34,429 nucleotides of DNA from Spiroplasma endosymbiont of Danaus chrysippus. Lineage in GTDB: Bacteria; Bacillota_I; Bacilli_A; Mycoplasmatales; VBWQ01. Below the pieces are notes generated by a model. The model was not told where the DNA came from. It searched no databases and worked only from the letters and a program-made list of their open reading frames with translations. Shown piece by piece: positions 9,634-20,657 of the stretch (its first letter is position 1; each line of letters begins with the position of its first letter). The stretch lies in the NCBI RefSeq assembly GCF_902809815.1, contig NZ_CADDIL010000002.1, positions 105,315 to 139,743 on the forward strand, written 5' to 3'. The position numbers and the translations under genes were made by a program.

Positions 9634-10119
9634 TTAACCTACCATTCCTATTTTTCTAGTATCTACTTCATCTTCTTTTTCTTCTTTAAATTTATCTTTT
9701 ACATCTAAAGAAGAACTAATATTTGTATCTTTATTTTTATTAAATAAATGTGGAAAATCTTTATTTAATAATGATAATTCTTCATCTATATCTTTTTTAT
9801 CTCCAAGATATCTTTTTAATAAATTAATATTTTCCTGTGATAAATCATATTTTTTATAACTTTCACTATGTCTAATTTCTCTATCTTTATCGGTTTTTTC
9901 TTTATATAAAGCATTATATTTTTCTTCTAATTCTTTATATTTATCTTCTAAAGTTGGATCTTTAGATTCTTCAGTTTCTGATTCTTTTTTATCTTCAGCT
10001 TCAGATTCTTTTTCAGTATTTTCTTCTGATTTTACTTCTTCTTTAGTTTCTTCTTGTTTTTCAGTTTTTTCTTTTTCTTCCATACTATTACCTTCTTTCA
10101 TTTCATTTTCATTTAACAT
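9634..10119 (-). CDS. Putative capsid scaffolding protein
   Basis: 161 aa, extremely charged: the first half is a Glu/Lys-rich coiled-coil region (MEEKEKTEKQEETKEEVKSE and following), then a segment (NALYKEKTDKDREIRHSESY) and a C-terminal helix-rich part (DLSQENINLLKRYLGDKKDI). Composition and position just before the major capsid gene fit a phage scaffold, which guides procapsid assembly and leaves before DNA entry. I took ATG at 10119 because AAAGG lies 11 nt upstream; GTG codons further up are less likely. Function is inferred from context and composition. Confidence 0.65.
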   Translation of the reverse strand: MLNENEMKEGNSMEEKEKTEKQEETKEEVKSEENTEKESEAEDKKESETEESKDPTLEDKYKELEEKYNALYKEKTDKDREIRHSESYKKYDLSQENINLLKRYLGDKKDIDEELSLLNKDFPHLFNKNKDTNISSSLDVKDKFKEEKEDEVDTRKIGMVG

Positions 10120-10135
10120 AATTACCACCACCTTT

Positions 10136-12994
10136 CTAAGTTGAACTTTTAGGATTAATTACCAATGATGTAGTCTGTAAGTTTCAATTGGCATTAGCAA
10201 ATCCAGGTTTGAGAATTTTTGTAGGTGCATCAAATGTAGTTATAAATTGATATTCAATTATAATTAAATTATCATCTTGACTTTCATATGCTTTTGTTTT
10301 AAAAGCCATTATTTTAAATCATGTTGATGAAGGTATTGTGTGACCACTACTTGGAGTATCATTTGTTCATAATAAATCATTAATATATATATTATTTAAT
10401 CTTTCTGCATTGGTTAAAGAAGCAGTTTGACTAATTGGTAAACTAGTACGATTATTTATATTAAATATTCAATTATTATTACTATCATTATGATTTCCAG
10501 AATTATTATTATAAATAATATTCTTATCTTGAAAAAGGGCAGTATCATTTTGGTTATCTGGTAAATTACCAATATCATTTAAATTTATTTTAATAGGTGT
10601 AAATCAACTTTTTGAATTAGTATAACTCGGATTATCTGGAGAAAAATTTCAATTATCCTTCATATTTAATGTAAAATTAAATGTTATACTTTCATAATCT
10701 TCTTTAAATTTATCAACATTATCATAACCATATTGATTTATATAAATTCCAATACTATTATGAAATTTACCTTTAACATCTTCTAAAGTATGTGGTTTCA
10801 TTTGAAAAATATCATTTAGTGATGATTCTAATGTTCTATTAATGTTATTATTAATCCTATATTGACTTTGATTACTTAAATCAATAAATATAGGATGTGC
10901 TCTTTCTATTAATGGTGGTGGTTGTATTGCTTGTGGATAATTAAATGGTTGGTCAAATTTAAAAGTATTATTTGCTAAAATAAATGTATTTTGAATTAAT
11001 CTACTATTATTACTTGCTTTACCAACTGTTTGATAAGTACCACTTCAAATACTAAAATTATCATTAACAGCACCACTTCTATTATCTGGCATACTATAAA
11101 ATGTTATTTTAAAATTACTTTTACCTACAACTTTAATATCAATCATATCAATTGCTCATTTTACTATATTAGTATTAGTAAAATCTGGTGCTTGTAATAA
11201 TGATGTATCAATATCATCTTTTGCTAATAAATTAACTAAATCTTTATTTTTAATATCTAACTGGCCTAAATTTACTGTTTCTTGTACAGTATTATCATTA
11301 AATGATTGATTATTAATATCAAACCTTGCCATTGATAATTTATCAGTTAAATTAAATGTAAATGATGTCATATGACTTGCTGAACCTAATGCTGACTGAA
11401 TATCATCCGGTGTTTCATTTCTAAATACATCAAGTGGTATAGGATTACCACTAGGTGGTGTGGAATATAATAATGTTGTATAAAAATTATATAATTCAGC
11501 AGAAATTAAACCATTTATGTAATTAAATTGAGGTATTAATAAATTACTTGATAATTTAGCACCAATATCTAAACCACCAACAAAAGCATTCATAAATGAA
11601 CCAAATATTGGTATAGTATTAAGATTAATTTTAATAGTTTCTCTAATTGTTAACGGTATTTCACTAATAGGATTATATATAAAATAATGTAAAGCATTTA
11701 TAGTATTTAATTGCTTAAATTTATTATTATTCATATTATAATGAGTATTACCAATAAATTTTTTATTATTTTTATTATAATATTGAAAATATGGATTACC
11801 AGCAGTTGCATAATTATAATCTTCTATTTCAGCACCATTTAAAAAATTATTATCTCAATAATTTACTAATCTATTTGATACATCAACTTTATTAGTATTT
11901 TTAGTTTTTTCAACATTAGTTCTTAAATGACCTTCATAATGTTGAGTTGCACCATCATCATACAATGGTAATATATCTTTTCTTCAGTCTGTATAACCAT
12001 CCATAACACTCTGTCCTTGAACAGTTAATACATAATTAGTTTCTGGTAATGCTTGAAAACTTACTGGGTCATAAGTTGAACATTGATATTGTCATGGAAA
12101 TAATAATTTACTTGGATATTGTCGATATTTATGTTGTTTAGTATTAATAGGATTATTATCAATATCTCTACCTCATAATGCTATTGAAATAGGTTTTACT
12201 GAACCATAAAAAGATATTTGACAATGTGTTACTGGTAATGGAGTTAAATAATTATCATCTAAAACAATATTATTATTTTCATCTAATGCTGGTAATGCTA
12301 CTGGGTCGCCTGGGGCACCTAATTGTACATATTGATTAATTGCTAATCCACTATGTGCTAATTTATCATTTAATGAACTAAAAGTACATTGAATATATGC
12401 TAATTCTTTATTTTCATTATTATAAGTTTTACTAGCAACTTCAAGAATATATCATTGTCTATCAACTTTAATTGATTTATCAGTATTTATAACTTTATTA
12501 ATTTCTGGAATCATATATAACTTATATAAATTTGAAACAATATTATTAATAAAATTAAAATTCTTTTTTTCATTTGGAATATTAATAACTACATTTTTAA
12601 TTGCTTGTTCTTGAATAAAAGCATTATTTGCTGGTGTTGCTGAATAAGTAATACCTAATTGGTCACTTAAAATATTTCCATAAAATACATCACCAATTTG
12701 TAATTGTTTATATGCTTCATCTCGATTATCTTTATTTTGAATAGGATAATAAGAATGGTCTCATACTGCTTGTATTGCTTCTCTACCAGTAAAGATTTTA
12801 CTAAATGAAGTATAATCATTAGGAATACTAGTTGGTGGTTTATATCCCGTTTCTGTTGAATTTATAGCACCTAAAATAATAGTAAAAGGACATACACGAA
12901 ATTGTAAATCTTTATTTTGTGTAAAATCTTTTTCAATTTCACCTGTACTTTTTCATACAGTTTTAATTAATTGATGATTTATTTTCGGTATCAT
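10136..12994 (-). CDS. Large virion protein, 952 aa, unknown (possible tail/knob protein)
   Basis: ATG at 12994 follows AGGAG (9 nt) and overlaps the end of the portal frame by 32 bases; TAG at 10136-10138. It is rich in Asn, Tyr and Thr with many short beta-like stretches, as in receptor-binding or tail-tube proteins. A region around TIPIFGSFMNAFVGGLDIG is unusually hydrophobic, like the membrane-active loop of phi29-type tail knobs (analogy only). No signal peptide or catalytic motif seen. Lying between portal and scaffold is unusual for long-tailed phages and fits compact short-tailed genomes. UGA Trp is used throughout. I do not recognise a family; structural-protein status is inferred from position. 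Confidence 0.6.
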
Positions 12995-14258
12995 TTTTAG
13001 TTTCTCCTAAAAAAGTATTATTAAATTCAATTTCTTCTTTTTGATATTTTCTATTTTCATCAATAATTTGTTGTGCTTCTTCTTCACTAACACCATATCT
13101 TTTAACAATAATTCTTTTAATATTAGTAATTCCTAATCTTAATTCTACTTCATCAATTTCAAGTGATTTTAATCTATCTGTAATAGTATTTTCTTTAATT
13201 TCAAATGTTCATTTAGATTTATCACCATCTAAACCCATTAATATAAAACATCTTTGAAATATTTCATTTCAATCACTTTGATTTAAAGTTCTTTTAATTC
13301 TTGTAGTTTCCATATCTCTTGAATTAGTAATTAATACTTCTGCTTCAGTTTTTTGACTTGTAGTATCATTTACTGGACTATAGCCACTACCTTCAAATGC
13401 TTTATCAATAATAAATTGTATAAATTCTGCATATTTATCTAATATTGGACTACCTTGTAAAATAGCAATTGGTGGTGTTCCACTAGTACTTCCTAAACTT
13501 CTTAAATTTGCTTGTAAAATAAATTTACCTATTAATTTTTTTAAATCAAAAGCAGTTTTAGATTGATTTATTTCTTGTTCAGTAATATCTAAAAATACAC
13601 GAGTAACATTATATTCAAGTTCATGTTCAATTGATTCAAATGTTTTATTTAACAATTGTTGTAATCTTTTAATTGGTGTCATATCTGGATAATAATCACC
13701 AATAACTCCACCAAAGAAATTCTTTTTAGGTAAATTTTGCATAAATTTAACTGGAATAATACCTAAATTATGATTTTCTATTAATGGTAATTGTAAATCA
13801 TCACTTATTTGTTTTTGTAATCCATCTAAAATAACAAAATCACTAGTAAAATATCTAATTATTTAATTTCTAGTATATGTTGTTTTAACATAAATACTTT
13901 GGTCATCATATTGTACTCTTGACCAAGTACTAGCACTATATTCAGTTTCTAATACTCTAGCTACACGAGATTGAGCATATGGTTGAGCAAAATTTAATGC
14001 TATTCTACCAGTTTTACTTCTATCAATTTGAACAATACTATAACCATAACCAGATTTAATATGACAATCTTGATAAAATAGTGAATCAAAATTATTTCAT
14101 TCTTTTAATTTTTCAATTGCATCTTTATATTCTTTATCTTCACTTGTTAAAGTATAACCATTACCTCATAGTAATTTTGAAGCATGATTTGCTATAATCT
14201 CTTGAAGATTTATCATACATCAACTAGGAGTTAATATTTCAGTATTATGATTATTCAT
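12963..14258 (-). pseudogene. Portal protein gene with in-frame TAA
   Basis: ATG at 14258 has RBS AAAGGAAG and follows the terL stop by 3 bases. The frame reads MNNHNTEILTPSWCMINLQE ... ETEYSASTWSRVQYDDQSIY ... TYTRN, then TAA at 13863-13865, then continues in the same frame without shift (IIRYFTSDFVILDGLQKQIS ... NHNLGIIPVKFMQNLPKKNF ... ) to TAA at 12963. The pattern (YxVKTxYT...DxxDG...GIIPVKFxxN, then a long helical region) is that of phage portal proteins, the DNA-entry ring at a capsid vertex. Full length would be 431 codons with a stop at codon 132. Either a nonsense mutation or, less likely, recoding. The C-terminal region overlaps the next gene start. Confidence 0.75.
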
Positions 14259-14261
14259 ATG

Positions 14262-15614
14262 TTACTTCCTTTCAAAATAAGGATTTATATCTGCACTTAA
14301 ATTTCTAATATATGGTTCTATAGCATAATCAAATGCATCTCGTAAATGGTCATCACCTGCTAATGGTATTTGTTTAATGCTTTTAGGGTCTCATACAGCC
14401 AATCTAAATTCATCTAATAATGCTTGTGCATTCATACTAATATTTAAGCGTTCTGATGCCATTAAAGCTACATTCTTACCTATTCTAAACTCAAGTCTTA
14501 ATTTCACACAATCTTTAAAATATAACCATGAATTGACTTGATATTTAATTGCTGTATCATTTAACATTTCAATAAATGTATAATTACTAAAATCACAATA
14601 TACAGTTAAACCATATTCATATAACAAATTATTTTCTTTTGCTAATTTAATATAAAACTCTACTACTAATCTTGCTAATTGTTTATTATCATATCTAACT
14701 AATTTATTTTCTATTTTTAAACAATCAATAACATTAACAAATTTAAAATTATAATCAAAACCTATTAATAAACATGCTAAAGCATCATCTTTAAACCCAT
14801 AATCTAATCCAGCACTAAATCTATAACTTGGTTGTAATAATCTACTAATCTTATGAATTAAATGTGAATATATTCCACCAGATTCATAACCTACTAAACC
14901 ATGACTTCTTACTCTTGCAGATATTGGGTCAAAAGTTTCTATTTCTAATAATTGTTGTTTATCACTATCTTTTAAATGAGTATTTAATTTTCAATTTTGA
15001 TAATGATAAATAGTATTATCAATAATAGTAAATTGTTCATATTCATTAATAATTTGTTTTTCATTTTGAGGACAAGCATTTATAGTCTTCTTAATAAATT
15101 CATTTAAAATACTTCAAGGATTACAACTTTCAATTTCTAATAATTGATTTGCACCACGAATAGCATCTTTTAAATCTTGATAATCATTTTCAGTAATTTC
15201 ATATCTTTCATCACTTCATATAATTACATAATCATATAAATAATTACTTGCTAATCCAGTTAATTTAACATTACTATTATCTTGTGCATGTAAATATTTA
15301 CAAGTGATTTTACTATTATTAAATTCAATAGTTTTTTTAGTTTCACTAATAATAAAATTAATACTAGGATATGTTGCTCTAATAATTTGTTTTAATTCTT
15401 GTCAACTATCATTTAATTGTTTTGACATATTACGAATTAAATAAGCATGAATATTAATATTATCTAACATTAATAAAATACCTAAGAATTCAATATCACT
15501 AAATGTTTTACCAGATTTACGACTACCTAATTGTTTAATTTTAGTAATATTTAAAGGTTGTTTTAAATACATTCTTTTAGCAATATCTAATAAATAACCA
15601 AAATTACTTAACAT
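14262..15614 (-). CDS. terL: Terminase large subunit
   Basis: 450-aa DNA-packaging motor that cuts concatemers and pumps DNA into the procapsid. Walker A is GSRKSGKT (residues 30-37). An ATPase region follows (DYVIIWSDERYEI as Walker B-like), then a RNase H-like nuclease domain with GLDYGFKDDALACLL. It ends AGDDHLRDAFDYAIEPYIRN, the usual final TerL block. The ATG lies in the terS stop region (ATGTTAA overlap), so the two are translationally coupled. Intact and complete. A diverged, 3'-truncated paralogue is at 19728-20657. Confidence 0.88.
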
Positions 15615-16003
15615 TTATTCTTACCTTTATTTTCTAAACTAATTGCTATAGGGGCGACGTTATCACTGTTTTTTATATCAATTTTTGTAGATAAATGATA
15701 TTTATTAACATATGCTCTTTTTAAATATCATGATGAAGTACCAGCATTTGAAGTTAAATATCTTTGTAAATTTAAGTGTTCAATTTGAGAATGCGCTCAA
15801 TTAATTTGTTGTAAAAAAGTATTTCTCTTTTTTTGTTTTCAAGTCCTAATAGTACTTTCAGTTATATCTAAATAAATTAACATTCCTAATTTTGTAGGAA
15901 CTTCTTTAAATTCATTACAATGAATAAAATAATTTTCTAATGATTCTCTTAATTTTTTAGCATCATTAAAAATTGTTCTTATTTTTATTTTTTCTTCTTG
16001 CAC
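15608..16003 (-). CDS. terS: Terminase small subunit
   Basis: 131-aa protein: an N-terminal helical segment, a helix-turn-helix-like part (PTKLGMLIYLDITESTIRTW), then a block (QRYLTSNAGTSSWYLKRAYV) that resembles the ending of small-terminase DNA-packaging proteins. It recognises phage DNA and recruits TerL. I chose GTG at 16003 because a perfect AAAGGAG lies 8 nt upstream; the ATG at 16021 would place that site inside codons 2-4. It overlaps terL by 7 bases. Confidence 0.72.
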
Positions 16004-16021
16004 ATAAAAATCTCCTTTCAT

Positions 16022-16151
16022 ATGCTTTAAAAAGACAAAAATTTATGCTATAATTAATATAATCTTTAAGTTAAACATCTCAAACTAACTTATGAACTTT
16101 ATTAATTACTTCATATATTTTTTTATTTAATTTTTATAATATAATTATAAC
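16022..16151 (-). promoter_or_regulatory. Leader/promoter region of the terS-terL operon
   Basis: Lies between a terminator (16152-16179) and terS. A shared core TTTAACTTAAAGATTATATT occurs here and in the parallel position of the second module (about 21090-21115), so it is conserved. TATATT/TATAGC stretches could serve as -10 boxes; a clear -35 is not evident. Confidence 0.4.
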
Positions 16152-16179
16152 AAAAAATAGCATTATAATGCTATTTTTT
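16152..16179 (-). terminator. Hairpin between upstream genes and terS
   Basis: AAAAAATAGCATTATAATGC and the following TATTTTTT form a perfect stem with T6 on either strand. It overlaps the stop region of the 105-aa gene. The same hairpin recurs at 21194-21221 with one loop change, which supports function. Confidence 0.85.
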
Positions 16180-16488
16180 ACTATTTATTCCTTTTTTAAA
16201 TAATTTTTCTTTATCTTTTAATATTTCTTCTTCTGTTTTATTTTCAATATCTCTTAATCAATTTTCTCTTACTAATCCTTTTAAAGCAAGACCCCAACCT
16301 CCATATTTTTGTATTTCACTTATATCCAGTTCTATATTATTTAATTTAATAATTTCACCATAGGCAAAAAATAAATTATATTCTTTATTTTTTAAAACTA
16401 ATTTATAACTCTTAATTTTATTATTAAAATTTGGTCATTTTTTGTTAATATCACTTTTTTTATCTATTTTAATAATAATTTTATACAT
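16171..16488 (-). CDS. Hypothetical phage protein, 105 aa
   Basis: MYKIIIKIDKKSDINKKWPN... NNIELDISEIQKYGGWGLAL... ending KLFKKGINSKK. Basic, no membrane segment, TGA Trp at WPN and NWLRD. Its ATG overlaps the stop of the preceding membrane-protein gene (ATGTATAA). An in-frame ATG 12 bases upstream is possible. No family recognised; the second module has no counterpart. Belongs to the same transcript as 16481-16765. Confidence 0.55.
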
Positions 16489-16765
16489 TAGGAATTCCAT
16501 TTTTAATTTTATTTTTTATTTTTTTAAATTTAAATATTTTCTTAATTTTATTTTCTAAACTTTTTCAAAATTTATATTCGGGATGTTGTGATTTATATAT
16601 AATCATGCAACCAATAAAAGTACCTACTATAGGCAATGGAATTGTTATCAAAAAAATACCAAAAATTTTATCATTATTACAATATTTAATTCCATAATGT
16701 ATTAATAAAATTCATGTCATCTCTACTACTATTATTAATAATATCCATAATGTTCTTTCTAGCAT
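16481..16765 (-). CDS. Small membrane protein with two transmembrane segments
   Basis: 94 aa: MLERTLWILLIIVVEMTWIL is a first helix, IFGIFLITIPLPIVGTFIG a second, followed by a basic tail (KSLENKIKKIFKFKKIKNK). RBS AAAGGAAA precedes the ATG. Two-helix proteins of phage could be holins, but nothing specific shows this. A frameshifted homologue is at 21205-21472, so the gene is a regular part of this phage type. Confidence 0.6.
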
Positions 16766-16826
16766 TTTTTTATTTTCCTTTTCTATTTACTTTTTTCTTT
16801 ATTGTACATTATTTTATTAAAAAAGA

Positions 16827-16852
16827 AAAGATAACTAATAAAAGTTATCTTT
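16827..16852. terminator. Hairpin between divergent phage operon and UPF0236 gene
   Basis: AAAGATAACT / AGTTATCTTT with a 6-nt loop, followed on the minus strand by a pyrimidine-rich TTTTCTTTTTT. The same hairpin occurs in the second module near 21535-21560. It separates the minus-strand operon from the plus-strand transposase gene. Confidence 0.6.
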
Positions 16853-16914
16853 AAACGTTAAACTAGAAATACATCATTATCATCAATTTTATCGTTCTTT
16901 AATATTATACTATG

Positions 16915-17006
16915 AAACTAAACATTTTTCAACATTAAATTAATAAATTTGATACAATGCTTGGAGTTAAAAAATCAATGGAAAGGTGTTGAAAAATGTT
17001 TAGTTT
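16915..17006 (+). promoter_or_regulatory. 20-bp perfect inverted repeat covering the UPF0236 start codon
   Basis: AAACTAAACATTTTTCAACA (16915-16934) is the exact complement of TGTTGAAAAATGTTTAGTTT (16987-17006), with a 52-nt loop. The second arm contains the ATG at 16996, and the ribosome-binding site GAAAGG (16981-16986) abuts it. In RNA the hairpin would hide the start. A TATACT -10-like box lies just upstream at about 16907-16912. Confidence 0.8.
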
Positions 17007-18180
17007 TCAAAATTATTTGAACAATAAAATCAATGATATTAAATCATATTTTGTCAAAGAAGTCGAGGATTGAGATGAAAATTTTTTTCAAAATAGAACT
17101 GTAGAAGAAAAAGAAAGATATAAAGTTTCTAAAAAACGTAATAGAACAGTAAATACTGAAATTGGATTTACAACTTTTAATAGAAGAATATACTGAGATA
17201 CTATAGAAAAAAGAACTCGTTATTTTACAGATGAAGAATTTAATATTGAAAAACGTGCAAGAGTTATGAAAGATTTAAAATTAAAAATACTTAGTAATTT
17301 AATTAAAAACTTAATAACTAAAAAAACATATACACATATTCAAGCAGAATATGAATATACTTCTTTTTCTAAAAATCTTATTTCAAGAATTTTTAAAAAT
17401 GCAAAAATTGAAAAATTAATACCAGAACAAAAACATAAAGTATTATTTAATCAAAAATTAAATATATGTGCAGATGATGCTTTTATTACTTGTTGAGATG
17501 AAAATGGTTTAAAACGGCAATATTGTTGTAGAATTTTAACTTTTAATCTTGGTAAAAAAGAAATTTATTCATATAGAAATAAATTACAAAATAAAATAAC
17601 TGCATTTTTATTATTTAAATCTGGTAATGGTTTAAATCAAGAACAATTATATAATTTTACAACACAAACTATTCTTAATCATTATGATATTAATTTAAAT
17701 ATATTAGGTGTTCAATGAGAATATCATAATTATAATTTAGTAGTTGCTGGTGATGGTGCATTATGAATTAAAGCAATGGCTACTTGATTGGGATGTTATT
17801 ATATTTTAGATAAATATCATGCTTATAGTTATTTATGAAAATCTTTTGTTGGAGTTAAAGGTAAGAAAAAAGAATATCATGATTGAACTAAATATATTGA
17901 TGGAACAACTACTTTTGCAAGTGGAAATTGTAATCAATTACTTAGTTTTTTAAAACCTAATGTTAATGAAAAAATATATAATTATTTTAAAAATAATGCT
18001 CATGGTATTGTAAATCAAAATGCTAGTTGAAATATTGGTTGTTCTGCTGAAAGTGATGTTTATCATTTTTTAAAATCTTTAACTAATAGAGCAAAAATAT
18101 ATAATTATCAAACATTAAATAATATGTTAATAGCAAAAGCAAATTATTTAAATGCTAGAAGTTATATTAATAGTGCTTAA
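16996..18180 (+). CDS. UPF0236/Mbov_0401-type DDE transposase-like protein, copy A
   Basis: 394 aa. Related to the ISLre2/UPF0236 group, whose Mycoplasma members (Mbov_0401 type) are found in ICEs. Visible family motifs: ICADDAFITCW (candidate first Asp, D160/D161), VVAGDGALWIKA (D253), LDKYHAYSYLWKSF, and CSAESDVYHFLKSLTNR (candidate Glu E352), in the expected order. N-terminal half is basic and helical. RBS GAAAGG lies 9 nt before the ATG. UGA Trp is frequent. It is divergent from the phage late operon in both modules, suggesting a link with phage mobility (inference). Its stop codon lies in the IS256 target duplication, so the protein is complete. Confidence 0.8.
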
Positions 18181-18183
18181 AAA

Positions 18184-19558
18184 GAGGCTTTTTAGTAATC
18201 TGTGTTTCTTTGTTTTACAAAGTACTAGTTCAGATTAATTCTGTCTTCAAATTTTATCATAAAATGAGCAATTGCTGTATTTCAATTTTGAATAGGCAAT
18301 GTTCATTTTTTTGTGATATTTTCAATTGCTAAGTAAAAAATTTTAAAAACTGCCATATCATTAGGAAAAACTTTTTTATTTCTAATAACTTTTCGTAATT
18401 GGCTATTAACAGATTCAATAGCATTTGTAGTATAAATTACCCTTTTAATTTCTGCTGGATAACTAATAAAAACCATTAAATTTTCTCAATTTTTATATCA
18501 AGATTTAGCAATTTGTGGATATTGTTTATTTCATTTACTTTCAAATGATTCTAAAGCTTGCATTGCTTGTTCTTCACTACATGCTGTATAAATTGGCTTT
18601 AAATCGATAACTAGAGACTTTCGATGTTTGTATGAAACATATTTTAAGCTATTTCTAATTTGATGAACTATGCATAATTGATGTTCAGTTTTAGGATAAA
18701 CTGATTGTATTGCCTCTGACATGCCTGTTAAATTATCACTACAAGCAATAAGAATATCATTTAAGCCTCGATTTTTCATTTCTGTAAAATTATTTAATCA
18801 GAATTTAGCACCTTCATTTTCACTAATTCATAAACCTAAAACATCTTTTTTACCTTCTAAATCAACTCCTAAAGCTATATAAACTGATTTGTTAATAATA
18901 CGTTTATCCTGACGTACTTTAACTACGATACAATCAAAATAAATGATTGGATAAACACTATCTAATGGACGATTTTGCCATGCTTTGACATCATCAATGA
19001 CATCATCAGTAATTTGACTAATTACGCTTTCGCTAATATCTGCGCCATCATATAACTCTTGCAACTGCATTCTAATATCTGATAAAGTCATACCTTTTGC
19101 ATATAGTGAAAGAACTTGTTGATCAAAACCATCAAATCTTCTCTGTCTTTTTGTGATTATTACTGGTTCAAAATTACTATTGCGATCTCTTGGTACATCA
19201 ATTTCAATTTTACCTTGTTGAGTTATTAATTTTTTTGATGTTGTACCATTACGAACATTGTCATTATTACTGCGTTGATTTCTTTCGTGTCCTAAATAAT
19301 TTTGCATCTCAGAATTCAACATTTTTTCTACCAATCGTTTAGTTAATTCTTTATATAAGCCTCCCTCTTTAAAAACTGTTGTTAAATCCTCAGTATTTTC
19401 TAATAATAAATCTACTGCTTTTGATATTGGATCATTGTTATTAAGATTATCTTTTTTAGCCATCTGTAACTCACTCTTTCTAGATATATAAATTATATTT
19501 ACTAGAATTAATTAAACATAGTTATTTTTGTAAGTCACACAGATTACTAAACATTCCC
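18184..19558 (-). mobile_element. IS256-family insertion sequence, complete
   Basis: 1375 bp, ends GAGGCTTTTTAGTAATCTGTG and CACAGATTACTAAACATTCCC (terminal inverted repeat with mismatches near the tips). Flanked by the 8-bp target duplication CTTAAAAA (18176-18183 and 19559-19566), the size expected for IS256. The reference copy for the fragments at 6084-7574, 7814-7939 and 33048-33064. Confidence 0.95.
18225..19463 (-). CDS. IS256-family (mutator-type) transposase
   Basis: 412-aa DDE transposase that moves the surrounding element. Starts [20 protein letters not shown]. Family marks: the N-terminal [17 protein letters not shown] block, [19 protein letters not shown], first Asp in [12 protein letters not shown], second Asp in [14 protein letters not shown], the C-H pair in [10 protein letters not shown], and the Glu in [14 protein letters not shown]. 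Complete with two or more TGA Trp codons. Ribosome-binding site AGAAAGAGTGAG is modest. Placed antisense at the end of the UPF0236 gene. Confidence 0.95.
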
Positions 19559-19587
19559 CTTAAAAATTTAAAACTTCATATTTTTGA

Positions 19588-19614
19588 AAACTAATTTTAA
19601 GATTAGTATTTTTG
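19588..19614 (+). terminator. Trailing hairpin of UPF0236 gene A
   Basis: CTAAT TTTAAG ATTAG followed by T-rich TATTTTTGTTTTG. The same hairpin follows copy B at 22809-22835. It was separated from the gene by the IS256 insertion. Confidence 0.6.
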
Positions 19615-19727
19615 TTTTGTTTAAATGTAATTTTATAATTATATTGTTAAATATTTATATATTTTATGATATAATTAAAGTAACAAAAAATAGAAATACA
19701 TCAGTTTATTGTTCTTGTTGTCCCTTT

Positions 19728-20657
19728 CTATCCATTAATCTCATACGTCCTTTCTATTTTTAAACAATCAATAACATTAACAAATTTAAAATTATAATCA
19801 AAACCTATTAATAAACATGCTAAAGCATCATCTTTAAACCCATAATCTAATCCAGCACTAAATCTATAACTTGGTTGTAATAAACGTGATATCTTATGAA
19901 TTAAATGTGAATATATTCCACCAGATTCATAACCAACTAAACCATGACTTCTTACTCTTGCAGATATTGGGTCTAATTTTTCTATTTCTAATAATTGTTG
20001 TTTATCACTATCTTTTAAATAAGTATTTAATTTTCAATTTTGATAATGATAAATAGTATTATCAATAATAGTAAATTGTTCATATTCATTAATTATTTGT
20101 TTTTCATTTTGTGGACAAGCATTTATAGTTTTTTTAATAAATTCATTAAGAATTGACCAAGGATTACAACTTTCAATTTCTAATAATTGATTTGCACCAC
20201 GAATAGCATCTTTTAAATCTTGATAATCATTTTCAGTAATTTCATATCTTTCATCACTTCATATAATTACATAATCATATAAATAATTACTTGCTAATCC
20301 AGTTAATTTAACATTACTATTATCTTGTGAATGTAAATATTTACAAGTTATTTTACTACCATTAAATTCAATAGTTTTTTTAGTTTCACTAATAATAAAA
20401 TTAATACTTGGATAAGTTGCTCTAATAATTTGTTTTAATTCTTGTCAACTATCATTTAATTGTTTTGACATATTACGAATTAAATAAGCATGAATATTAA
20501 TATTTTCTAACATTAATAAAATACCTAAGAATTCAATATCACTAAATGTTTTACCAGATTTACGACTACCTAATTGTTTAATTTTATTAATATTTAAAGG
20601 TTGTTTTAAATACATTTTTTTAGCAATATCTAATAAATAACCAAAATTACTTAACAT
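19728..20657 (-). pseudogene. Terminase large subunit, second copy, 3'-truncated
   Basis: Aligned to terL A from its ATG (20657) through Walker A GSRKSGKT and the GLDYGFKDDALACLL nuclease motif, but breaks off near VIDCLKIE, replaced by RTYEING and TAG at 19728. About 140 C-terminal residues, including the final nuclease block, are missing. It differs from copy A at many third positions and some residues (MYLKQPLNINKIKQL for NITKIKQL), so it is a separate phage lineage rather than a recent duplication. The break joins spacer DNA at about 19748. Confidence 0.8.

Larger units (their letters stand above)
16864..19703 (+). mobile_element. UPF0236 module A, flanked by 13-bp direct repeats, IS256 nested
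   Basis: TAGAAATACATCA occurs at 16864-16876 and 19691-19703, enclosing the UPF0236 gene, its trailing hairpin and an IS256 insertion. Module B is also flanked by a direct repeat, of different sequence. Such repeats fit a target duplication or a recombination site. Length without IS256 is about 1.45 kb. Confidence 0.5.

Noticed and set aside
19871-20056. Plus-strand 61-aa hydrophobic ORF inside terL copy B
   Set aside because: Opposite strand of a conserved terminase region; composition follows from the antisense reading.
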